A DNA stretch of 64,000 nt from Aradus depressus (taxonomy: Eukaryota; Arthropoda; Insecta; Hemiptera; Aradidae), in the NCBI GenBank assembly GCA_963662175.1, contig OY759222.1:3268713-3332712 (forward strand). Reading direction: 5' to 3'. The notes under the pieces are model-generated. The model was not told the DNA's origin. It saw only the letters and a program-made list of their open reading frames with translations, and made no database searches. This document shows, piece after piece, positions 56,263 through 64,000 of this stretch. Within the stretch, counting starts at the first letter, position 1. The number at the start of each line of letters is the position of its first letter. A program made the translations under genes and the position numbers.

Positions 56263-56782
56263 GACAACTTTTTTTTCTATATACTTGTATACAGGGCTCC
56301 CAGCATGGAGGTAAACAACTTTGAGGTCTTAGAGGAAATTTAATTCCAATTTTTGTACTTAGCACTGTTTTCTTGCATAAAATCTCTTATTCCTCCTTAA
56401 GTATAAGAGCTAACACAAAGTTAATTATACCATCATAAAGAGCGGTAAATTACCTTTAAAATAAGTTCACTTTATTGTTACAACTACAAGAATTTGACAG
56501 TTTATAGGCAGCATAAACCGAAAGACTGTGTAATTCGGAAATTCTTTGGCAAACTGTAGCTCACGTTTTTTCAAAAAAATGTCTTTATTGTATATCCTAA
56601 TTTTTATTTAGAAAACTTGTGCATTTAATAAGCTTTCAAACGATAAAACATTGTATTACATGGCCCTTATACTTGTGTAGCAATATTATGGTTTTAGTGG
56701 AAAAAGAAGGTAAAAGTAAATGACATGTCTCATAATCCATACAGTGTTTACAATGAATTGAGGATTACTATATGTATATACC

Positions 56783-56940
56783 TCAGCTATACGAAAGTAT
56801 AGAGAAAGTTATGTAATCGGTAAGAAATTTGATGTTCAGTTTTCACCGGAATTTCATCTTTTTCGATCCTCTGGTTCGAAAATTGAACATCAGTAGGTGC
56901 CTTGTTCAGAGACCTTGAATCCTCATACTATGTAGTTTCT
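56783..56940 (+). mobile_element. Left end of the CTTCCCCAGC MITE family
   Basis: CCTCAGCTATACGAAAGTAT, AGAGAAAGTTATGTAATCGG and the ATTTCATCTTTTTCGATCCT segment match the family's left part. It sits in the loop of the foldback. Confidence 0.65.
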
Positions 56941-56945
56941 GGAAG

Positions 56946-57292
56946 GCGCCGGTAGCTCAATGGTATGCTTGCCTGCTTACTGAGCTCAAGATCGCGGGTT
57001 CAAAACACGGTCGAGGCCCTTATTTTATTTTATCTGAGAAGTAAAACAAACTTATGCAAGGCGTCCTAACGATGGGACAATAAGCTATGATGGTCCCGAG
57101 CCTGAACGATTTTAGGTACTCGTTAAAGACTTCTACCCTAGATGAATACAAATTTAGGGTATGCAAAATTTAGGACTCCCATAGTAGAGTCGGGCTCATG
57201 TCCACCAGAGCGAGGAAAGAGCGCTCTGGTAGTAGGCGATATGCCCCCTTGTAGTTAAAGCCCGGGCATGAGTCATAATAACTAACAAACTA
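56946..57292 (+). mobile_element. tRNA-derived SINE, full length
   Basis: It starts GGCGCCGGTAGCTCAATGGT (box A region). Box B context is GCGGGTTCAAAACACGG, then TATTTTATTTTATCTGAGAA, the body, and the 3' end GCCCGGGCATGAGTCATAAT. It is one of the two best copies in the window. Confidence 0.9.
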
Positions 57293-58006
57293 TGGGTTTA
57301 TGTCTTGATACAAACATATAGTAATCCTCAATTCATTGTGAACACTGTATGGATTATGAGACATGTCATTTACTTTTACCTTCTTTTTTCACTAAAACCA
57401 TAATATTGCTACACAAGTATAAGGGCCATGTAATATAATGTTTTATCGTTTGAAAGCTTATTAAATGCACAAGTTTTATAAATAAAAATTAAGATATACA
57501 ATAAGGACATTTTTCTGAAAAAACGTGAGCTACAGTTTGCCAAAAAATTTCCGAATTACACAGTCTTTCGGTTTATGCTGCCTATAAACTGTCAAATTCT
57601 TGTAATTGTAACAATAAAGTGAACTTATTTTAAAGGTAATTTACAGCTCTTTACGATGGTATAATTACCTTTGTGTTAGCTCTTGTACTTAAGGAGGAAT
57701 AAGAGATTTTATGCAAAACAATAGTGCTAAGTACAAAAATTGGAAGATGTTGAATATTTCTGAAACGGTTCCGAATCGGACCTATGTTTATAGGAAATTT
57801 TTTGTTCAAAATTAAATTTCCTTTAAGACCTCAAAGTTTTTTACCTCCATGCTGGGACACCCTGTATACACTTATTTGACCTTTTCTGAAAAACTTATTA
57901 TATTTTTATTTATTTAATTAATGGGAAATCCGGAACCTCCGTACTGAGACTGTTAAAAATCATAATCTAATGCATTAAATTTTCTTAATTATTTATTTAA
58001 TTTCAG

Positions 58007-58080
58007 AATGCAAAGAGTCAGGGAGGAAGGGAGAGGGCAAACCGAGAGGAAAGAGGAAACCTAGGATTCTGTTTACTCAG
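58007..58080 (+). CDS. tin: NK-2 homeobox gene (tinman-like), exon with homeodomain start
   Basis: This 74-nt exon lies between TAATTTCAG and GTAATG. Two bases complete the codon split from the TN exon (A|AA, Lys), and 24 codons follow, ending in phase 0. It encodes CKESGRKGEGKPRGKRKPRI, then LFTQ. The basic run leads into homeodomain positions 1-10 (residues 82-91 of the predicted protein), with KRKPR as the minor-groove-binding N-terminal arm. An intron at this point inside the homeodomain is supported by the exact continuation AQVYELER in the next exon. Confidence 0.92.
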
Positions 58081-58095
58081 GTAATGGCACAGTTC

Positions 58096-58440
58096 TACTT
58101 GCCCAGGTATATGAAGTATAGGGGAAGTTATGGAATCGGTCAGACATTCCGTTCCCCTCATTCCAAAATTGTATATGTGTTATCGAAAGCCTATAAAGAC
58201 GACAACTATAGGGATTAACTCAACGCAAAAACCACAATGAGTCCCGAAATAAAGAATGTATCGGCACGAAAATTTATTTGTGGCTCCAAAAGTCCAGAAG
58301 GATGAAACCTGTCAATATTCAGCTAAAGGACGGGGGTTGTAGTCAAAAACCCAGAAGGATGAAACCTGTCAATATTCAGCTAAAGGGCGGGGGTTGTAGT
58401 CAAAAACCCTCATAATTCTAGCACGTTTTTGCGTAAAACA
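58096..58440 (+). mobile_element. Left part of the CTTCCCCAGC MITE family in intron 2
   Basis: CTACTTGCCCAGGTATATGA, AGTATAGGGGAAGTTATGGA marks the left end. A 60-bp segment (CAGAAGGATGAAACCTGTCA, ATATTCAGCTAAAGG) is duplicated at about 58297 and 58351. The purine block and right end are missing. Confidence 0.7.
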
Positions 58441-58910
58441 AACAAACAACTAAATTTTTTTTTTTTTTTTAAACGCATCGGCTCATTTCTTCTAGTTATT
58501 TTAAGACGAGTTTTTGAATGTATCTCGCAAACTGGAAAGCCTTCGAAAAAACGTATTTCTTATTTCAGTTTTTTCTTTCATTTCAAGAAATTTTTGATCA
58601 AATCATAAATTAAGCGATACCATGTAAAGAGTACTTGAGCCGTAAGTAAATTTGTTTTAATTTTTGTTAGATTTCGATCAAAATCTAATGAGATTTAAGT
58701 TAGGACATGTAACATGAGCTCAAATTTCAAGTTTATTGGTATGTTTATGTTATTGGTATATATTTTGAGTTCGACCGCTAACAAAGTTTCAATTACATAC
58801 ACAGACATCTTCGCAAAAATGATCAAAACCTTTTTGAGGGTGCTTTAAACATAAAATTGGTTTAATAGCTGGATCTTCATTTTGTCAGGATTACAATAGT
58901 TCCTTGTTCT

Positions 58911-59010
58911 TTTGACTCATGTCCGGGCTTTAACTGCGAGGTCATATCGCCTACTACCAGAGCGCTCTTTTGTCACTCTCTGGTGGACATGAGCCCGACT
59001 CTACTATGTT
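58911..59010 (-). mobile_element. tRNA-derived SINE, 3' part only
   Basis: TGACTCATGTCCGGGCTTTA, GGTCATATCGCCTACTACCA and GGACATGAGCCCGACTCTAC are the 3' end of the family in reverse. It ends 35 bp before the acceptor of the third homeobox exon. Confidence 0.8.
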
Positions 59011-59043
59011 CTAAAGTTTTAATAATTTTTCTTTCCATTTTAG

Positions 59044-59172
<129 letters not shown>

Positions 59173-59297
59173 TAAATATTAAATATTTAATACATTTAGA
59201 AAAATAAAAAAAATATTAGACGAGGATGGATGAGAGAGGAAGGCTACCTAAAATTTTGAATATCTGTGCAGAAAGTAATAAAGCATTTTAAGTCGTA

Positions 59298-59800
59298 TCA
59301 GTCTGAAGGAGGGGTTGTTGTAGATACAACGGCAGGACTTGTATCTCGTCTTAGTGTAAATGTTATATGTTGAGATTTGTCCGTGTTGAGTTTAATTTTC
59401 CAAGTGTTGCACCAGTTCTCAATTTGAGTAACATGTTGTAATGTGAACTGGATATGTATGGAAGATTCAGCAGCAGCTAAGATGGCAGTGTCATCGGCGT
59501 ATGTAGCTGTCAATGTATGTGGTGACATGGGCATGCGTAGAGCATATATAACAGAGGTGATAGAAGAATAAACCCTTGCGGCACGCCTGCCAAAATGGGT
59601 TCCAATGAAGAGACAACAGAGCCCTGTCGGACGACGAAGTATCTGTGTGCTAAATATGATAGTAGAATAGGATGAGCCAGTGCTAACACTCCCTTAGATA
59701 GTCTCATTATTCACAGAAGATCGCGAGGCCTGCGTCTTCTTAGGCGGCGTGGAGGGTTTTTGGGGTGGGACTGAAAGGACATGCGCTGACTGAATAAGAA
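59298..59800 (-). pseudogene. Jockey-like LINE fragment in intron 3
   Basis: The - strand has VVRQGSVVSSLEPILAGVPQ, then after a frameshift the catalytic YADDTAILA (about 59490), a thumb start ENWCNTWKIKLNTDKS, and ITFTLRRDT. At the right end (59710-59790) the element's C-terminal RRRR-type end and CCACGCCGCCTAAGAAGACG in reverse match the 3' end of the copy at 12.99-13.05 kb. The order of pieces is not collinear, so the copy is rearranged. Confidence 0.8.
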
Positions 59801-59817
59801 TGTAACAAAAATATATT

Positions 59818-59877
59818 AGATAGTTATTGTGAGTCACGCCCGGGATTCAATTGCGAGGTCATACAGCTTACTATCAT
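59818..59877 (-). mobile_element. tRNA-derived SINE, 3' tip
   Basis: AGTTATTGTGAGTCACGCCC and TGCGAGGTCATACAGCTTAC are the last part of the family in reverse. Confidence 0.65.
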
Positions 59878-59889
59878 AGTTGTTGCGTA

Positions 59890-60550
59890 GACCATAACGG
59901 AAGGCAGCCGTATCCGATTAAATCACAACTTCCGGTAGAATAAATGTATCAATAAGAAATTTTATTTTTGTATGCAGAACTACATAACGACTGCATTGAT
60001 TTCCAGCCAAATCGGCGAAAGGAAAGGGGGAAGAGGATTAACACAGAAAATCTAATATGCCGATATAATTAATGTATTCACACGAAATGTTGTATGTAAA
60101 TTTAAAACCTCAAAAAATCCCCAAAAGGACGACATTTTTCATTGTTCAGCGAAATCCGAGGGGAGAAGAGGGGGATATAAGAGGGGGATCAGAGGAGGGA
60201 GCTCAGAGGAGGGGGATCAGAGGAGGGGGCTTAGAGGAGGGGGATCAGAGGAGGGAGCTCAGAGGAGGGGGATCAGAGGAGGGGGCCTATAGGAGGGGGA
60301 TCAGAGGAGGAGCTCAGAGGAGGGGGCTCAGAGGAGGGGGCTCAGAGGAGGGAGCTCAGAGGAGGGGGCTCAACCCAAAAACCCTATTAACTGTCAATGT
60401 AATGAATATATTAACACCAAATTTAGTATGCGGATTCAGAAGTGCTTAAGGCAACTATTGATTATTAGCCAAATCTTCAGATCGGTTTTAGAGGGAGAGC
60501 CAACACTTAGTTGATTAATTCGTGCTGGGGAAGTATATTGCTGGTGATGC
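59890..60550 (+). mobile_element. CTTCCCCAGC MITE family with expanded purine block
   Basis: AATAAATGTATCAATAAGAA, AGCCAAATCGGCGAAAGGAA and the purine block come first. Then ACCCAAAAACCCTATTAACT, AATGAATATATTAACACCAA and the right end GCTGGGGAAGTATATTGCTG (about 60525-60544) follow. The left end is missing. The right end lies about 50 bp before the acceptor of the last homeobox exon. Confidence 0.78.
60165..60372. repeat. 14-bp GA-rich array (GAGGAGGGGGATCA type)
   Basis: About 14 units of GAGGAGGG(G/A)G(A/C)TCA, almost pure purine on the + strand with regular G runs of 3-5. Its length keeps long frames open (RRGIRGGGSEEGAQ), which are not genes. Confidence 0.94.
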
Positions 60551-60593
60551 ACCGATGCTTTTTTATTTATTATATTTTAATTATTTATTTCAG

Positions 60594-60801
60594 ATATAAA
60601 GTGAAAAGAATGAAAGAAGAATGTAAGTCTGAAGAACTGGCTCCAATTGGAGAGAACACCAAATCAGTGAATTGTTGGTACGAGGGCATGGACCCACCGG
60701 AGTACCACCATCCAGCACCAGAGTACAGCAGCTACACACCAGCTGAGTACCTCCATCCAACTGACACCAACTGCTGGATCCGGCAGGCTCATATGTTTTG
60801 A
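60594..60801 (+). CDS. tin: NK-2 homeobox gene (tinman-like), last exon
   Basis: It follows TTATTTCAG in phase 2, completing Arg53 (AG|A). It encodes YKVKRMKEECKSEELAPIGE and so on to HMF and TGA (60799-60801). Tyr54, the hallmark of the NK-2 class, is the first full codon. The homeodomain ends near residue 141. The remaining 61 residues are rich in Pro, Tyr and Glu (MDPPEYHHPAPEYSSYTPAE) and end CWIRQAHMF; I see no NK2-SD motif. The four exons from ATG 51708 give 609 nt, or 202 residues, clearly shorter than Drosophila Tinman (about 400). The last coding segment is tandemly copied downstream. Confidence 0.9.
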
Positions 60802-61215
60802 GTCAGGCTCATAGGTTTATCTACACATGCGGCTGAAACGCTCCGGTATCACCGCCTACAACAGTTACACACCAGCTGAGTACCTCCATCCAGTTGACAC
60901 CAGCTGCTGGATCCGGCAGGCTCATAGGTTTATACAAACGTGCGGCTGAAACGCTCCGGTATCACCGCCTACAACAGCTACACACCACCTGAGTACCTCC
61001 ATCCAGTTGACACCAGCTGCTGGATCCGGCAGGCTCATAGGTTTATACACACGTGCGGCTGAAACGCTCCGGTATCACCGCCTACATCAGCTACACACCA
61101 GCTGAGTACCTCCATCCAGTTGACACCAGCTGCTGGATCCGGCAGGCTCATAGGTTTATACACACGTGCGGCTGAAACGCTCCGGTATCACCGCCTACAA
61201 CAGCTACACACCAGC
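60802..61215 (+). repeat. 113-bp tandem copies of the homeobox gene's coding end
   Basis: The unit contains AGCTACACACCAGCTGAGTA, CCTCCATCCAGTTGACACCA, GCTGCTGGATCCGGCAGGCT, then CATAGGTTTATACACACGTG and CGGCTGAAACGCTCCGGTAT. The first member is within the coding exon (from 60730). Later copies start near 60863, 60975, 61089 and 61202 (cut off). The copies lie after the TGA, so they are 3' UTR or flank, not protein. Confidence 0.93.
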
Positions 61216-61223
61216 TGTGTACC

Positions 61224-61495
61224 TCCTCTGAGCCCCCTCCTCTGATCCTCCTCCTCTGATCCCCCTCCTCTGATCCCCCTCCTCCGAGCCCCCTCCTCTG
61301 ATCCCCTTCCTCTGATCCCCCTCCTCTGATCCCCCTCCTCCGAGCCCCCTCCTCTGATCCCCTTCCTCTGATCCCCCTCCTCTGAGCTCCCTCCTCTGAT
61401 CCCCCTCCTCTGAGCCCCCTCCTCTGATCCCCTTCCTCTGATCCCCCTCCTCTGATCCCCCTCCTCCGAGCCCCCTCCTCTGATCCCCCTCTTCC
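61224..61495. repeat. 14-bp GA-rich array, reverse orientation
   Basis: About 19 units of TGATCCCCCTCCTC and TGAGCCCCCTCCTC, the reverse complement of the array at 60165-60372. It joins the purine block of another MITE remnant at 61490-61570. Confidence 0.94.
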
Positions 61496-61800
61496 CTTTG
61501 GCCGTCTTCGCGGGAAATTAGTAGGTGTCATCCTTATAGGGATTTGAATTAAAAGAGAAAATTTCATGACGATACTATCATTACGTCAGTCATTAGAGTT
61601 TTTGTGTTGCTATAACTGCCTATATAATGAACATATCGACACAGACATTAGTATGCTGATTCAGAAGTCCCAGAGTAAGACAACTATATATTTTCAACCA
61701 AATCCAAACATTAGTTTCGGAGGGAGAGCGAAAGCTTAATTGATTAACTCGCGTTGGGATGTACATTCCCTTTGATTCACGTGTCTTTTTTCATACTGAT
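61490..61800. mobile_element. Two facing fragments of the CTTCCCCAGC MITE family
   Basis: 61490-61570 reads in reverse (TTTGGCCGTCTTCGCGGGAA, AATTTCATGACGATAC). 61610-61785 reads forward (AATGAACATATCGACACAGA, AACCAAATCCAAACATTAG, and a right end GTTGGGATGTACATTCCC). The change in direction suggests an insertion or inversion. Confidence 0.6.
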
Positions 61801-61835
61801 GAAAAAATTTAACTTATTCTTACTATCTATATTGT

Positions 61836-62092
61836 TAGTATGTATCCTATGTGGCGTGAAACTGTATTTCGGACCTTGAAACTTCCATCATATTGTAGTT
61901 AGTATGTATCCTATTAGGTGTGAAACTGTATTCAGGACCTTGAAACTTCCATCATATTGTAGTTAGTATGTATCCTATGTGGCGTGAAACTGTATTCAGG
62001 ACCTTGAAACTTCCATCATATTGTAGTTAGTATGTATCCTATTAGGTGTGAAACTGTATTCAGGACCTTGAAATTTCCATCATATCGTAGTG
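61836..62092. repeat. 64-bp tandem repeat, 4 copies
   Basis: TTAGTATGTATCCTATGTGG, CGTGAAACTGTATTCAGGAC and CTTGAAACTTCCATCATATT form the unit. Copies alternate between CTATGTGGCGTG and CTATTAGGTGTG, so this is a duplicated dimer. Confidence 0.94.
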
Positions 62093-62877
62093 TCTCAGAT
62101 AAAAACTGAACACAAAACTAGAGCTACCAACCAACCTTATTCCTAACGAATTGGACGTTTATTTTTTAATTATTTTTTTAATACTCAATTATTTAATAAT
62201 AACTTTTTTTATTCTTGTAAAAGTGAACATTTATTTATTTTTGTAAACTAAAAAAAAAAAAACAGGAATTAAAGTTAAGATACTACAGAAACAAGTAACT
62301 ACTATTACCAGTGTTGCCAGGCCATGATTTTTAAATTCTTTCAAATATAACCACATACTTAAATTTTTTCTCATATTTAAGAAAATTGCTAAATTTCTCT
62401 ACATAAAAAATACATGAATGTATTATCTTCAATGTACATTGTTTATTGTTTATTAATTTCCTTGTTATATAAGTTCAAATATTTCATGAAATTTTCTGTC
62501 CTGACTGATATTATTTTAATGAAAATTCTTTGTGTTTATTGTTTAGTGTATTATTTTTATAATATTTATATTCATTATGATTTATTTATTTTCAATTCAA
62601 TTTACTTTCAATTTATTATATTGGGTTATTCTAGTTATCTAACAGGATTGTATATTATATTTAAAAATTGTATTATGATTTATTTATTTTCAATTCTTTT
62701 AAGTTTATTTTCTGTTTCTTTTTTTTTCTATTTTATCAATATCGATCTTAGTAATTACATTTTTTTATTTTTTATCCATTTTTGTGTTATTATTAACTAC
62801 ACTTTTTTGTCCTACTTCAGCAAGAATATCGTTAGATTATGATGCATTTAATTGGTTCTTGTTGTTCTGCAATTTTT
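62093..62877. other. AT-rich, no gene seen
   Basis: A 142-codon frame (62414-62842) is very AT-rich and hydrophobic (Tyr/Phe/Ile). It has no recognisable family, and I treat it as chance. No RNA or repeat was identified. Confidence 0.5.
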
Positions 62878-63205
62878 ACTTCCCTGAAGTATATATAGAA
62901 GTATATAATATATATATAGAAGTGTATAATAATATATAATATATTATATAGAAGTTGAGTTTTCATCACAATTTAATGTTTTCCGACCCCCTGTTACCAA
63001 AAAAAAAAAAATTTTGTTTGAATACGATAAGTACCGATAGAATGAATGTTTCGACACGAAATTTCAATCGTTAATACAAAAACCACCATATGGACGACAT
63101 CTATTAATTTTCAACGGAATCAGCCGAAGAGGAGGGGATCAACTCAATAAACCTACCAACTGTGCGATGTAAAGAAAATATCGAAACGAAATTTAGTAAC
63201 AGGTT
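62878..63205 (+). mobile_element. CTTCCCCAGC MITE family, left part
   Basis: It begins with a diverged left end (TTACTTCCCTGAAGTATATA). GTTGAGTTTTCATCACAATT, ATGAATGTTTCGACACGAAA and TCAACGGAATCAGCCGAAGA follow in family order. The right end is missing. Confidence 0.6.
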
Positions 63206-63221
63206 AGGTCAGGTTGTAAGG

Positions 63222-63360
63222 GGCCGTTCACAAACTACGTCACGCAATTTTGAGACGTTTTTAACTCCCCCTTGTCACAAATGGTCACGTTTAATTGAAC
63301 CCCCCCCTAAACGTGACGTCATGTTTTCATGACACCCCCCCCCCCCCCCCCCCCCCCCAT
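63222..63360. mobile_element. Partial DNA-element-like repeat with poly-C
   Basis: GGGGCCGTTCACAAACTACG, TCACGC resembles a terminal motif seen at the ends of non-autonomous elements in many insects. It is followed by internal inverted pieces (CACGTTTAATTGAA, AACGTGACGTCATG) and about 21 C residues at 63337. The other end was not found. Confidence 0.45.
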
Positions 63361-63505
63361 TTAAACTGAAATTTTTTTTTTAAAGAAAAGTACTAAATTG
63401 TATAAAAATAATAAAACTTAAATTTATCATAAATACAACCTCAATTTGTTTATTCCTTTAAAAATTATGTACACCTACTGCTGTAAAAATCACAAAACAT
63501 TTAGA

Positions 63506-63836
63506 GGGCGCCGGTAGCTCAGTGGTAAGCGTGCTTGACTTCTGAGCTCAAGTTCGTGGGTTCGTAACCCGACCGAGGCCCTTAGTTTATTTTATCTGGG
63601 AGGTAAAATAAACTTAAGCATGCCGTCCCTCGGATGGGACGTTAAGCGATGGTCCCGAGCCTGTACTATGTCAGGTATTCGTTAAAGATCCCTACCCTAG
63701 ATGAATAAAAATTTAGGGTAGGCAAAATTTAGGACTCCCACAGTAGAGTCGGGCTCATGCCTACCATAGTGACGAAAGAGCGCTCTGGTAGTAGGCGATA
63801 TGACCTCGTAGTTAAAGCCCGGGCATGAGTCATAAA
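63506..63836 (+). mobile_element. tRNA-derived SINE, full length reference copy
   Basis: GGCGCCGGTAGCTCAGTGGT and GTGGGTTCGTAACCCGACCG are the box A and box B regions of an RNA polymerase III promoter. Then come TTTATTTTATCTGGGAGGTA, AAGCATGCCGTCCCTCGGAT, ATGTCAGGTATTCGTTAAAG, AATTTAGGGTAGGCAAAATT, AAGAGCGCTCTGGTAGTAGG and GCCCGGGCATGAGTCATAA. No poly-A tail is present; CCTAA repeats follow. Confidence 0.92.
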
Positions 63837-63856
63837 ACCTAACCTAACCTAACAAA
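63836..63856. repeat. Three CCTAA units after a SINE end
   Basis: AACCTAACCTAACCTAAC is three units of the insect telomere-type repeat (TTAGG on the other strand), directly at the end of the SINE. Confidence 0.8.
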
Positions 63857-64000
63857 ACATTTAATATTGTACAAACTATTCATATATGCAATGGAAATAA
63901 AACAAGTTTCATAGCAGTTAGGTTCACATATCTTCCACGTTCAAACAATCGTTTTGTTTCTTTAACTTGATTGTTGGAGTACAACGAAACAAGGAAAGTT

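Larger units (their letters stand above)
56292..57868. mobile_element. 1.57-kb foldback with about 490-570 bp arms in intron 1
   Basis: The left arm (56292-56780) and right arm (about 57300-57868) are near-perfect reverse complements. Landmarks in both are TCCCAGCATGGAGGTAAA, TAAGAGATTTTATGCA in opposite sense, ACTGTCAAATTCTTGTA in opposite sense and GAATTGAGGATTACTATATG. The outer ends are TATACAGGG and CCCTGTATA. The loop holds a partial MITE and a full SINE. The right arm has about 50-70 bp (57750-57815) not found at the left. No transposase is present. Confidence 0.9.

Noticed and set aside
60072..60449. 125-codon frame rich in RGGGSEEG
   Set aside because: It is a GA-rich 14-bp array inside a MITE in the last intron of the homeobox gene.
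62414..62842. 142-codon hydrophobic frame, possibly a membrane protein
   Set aside because: Its composition is explained by AT-rich DNA (Tyr, Phe, Ile, Leu), no family is recognisable, and there is no supporting context.

Overview
The window is nuclear DNA of an animal, almost certainly an insect. It has spliced genes with GT-AG introns, a C2H2 zinc-finger gene of arthropod style, an NK-2 class homeobox gene resembling tinman, tRNA-derived SINEs, LINEs, Gypsy-type LTR elements, Tc1/pogo/hAT DNA transposons and many satellites. A hemipteran is my guess from the general look of the repeats; that is inference. No bacterial, organellar or CRISPR features are visible.

Layout. 0.4-1.0 kb: a foldback element with a 36-bp tandem array in its loop. 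2.4-5.4 kb: the 3' part of a C2H2 zinc-finger gene on the + strand, made of three small phase-1 exons that each carry a psi-K-x-E-P motif, then one large finger exon, then a decayed tail of fingers. 5.7-6.45 kb: a 447-bp hAT-like MITE with an 8-bp target duplication, preceded by a 35-bp satellite built from its own end. 6.7-13.1 kb: a nest of retroelements: a Gypsy integrase tail, a - strand LINE split by a complete but internally deleted LTR element with identical 204-bp LTRs, and a + strand Jockey-like LINE. 13.5-22 kb: minisatellites, LINE tails (one expanded as a 162-bp in-frame array) and SINEs. 22.3-27.6 kb: a GC-rich 92-bp satellite with higher-order structure. 27.6-35 kb: MITE copies, a 39-bp minisatellite, and a palindrome carrying hammerhead-like motifs. 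35-49.2 kb: a macrosatellite of about 460 bp units whose core is a diverged copy of the local tRNA SINE; a Tc1 transposon, itself broken by a SINE-bearing insert, sits inside it. 49.2-51.3 kb: more satellites.

51.7-60.8 kb holds the clearest gene: four + strand exons whose splice phases join without error into a 202-residue NK-2 class homeodomain protein with an N-terminal TN motif. The homeodomain is closest to the tinman/Nkx2-5 type (NRRYK, Tyr54). Its introns are packed with SINEs, a pogo-like element, a 1.57-kb inverted repeat, a Jockey fragment and MITEs. Two of its splice acceptors lie just downstream of the right end of the same MITE family, and the coding end of its last exon has been tandemly copied into the 3' flank.

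The two genes are both transcription factors by type, but nothing in the sequence links their functions. Most of the remaining window is repeats. The most unusual signals are repeats born from other repeats: satellites seeded by a SINE, by a hAT terminus, by a LINE C-terminus, and repeatedly by one purine-rich segment of a MITE. All comparisons were made by eye; no database search or alignment was run.
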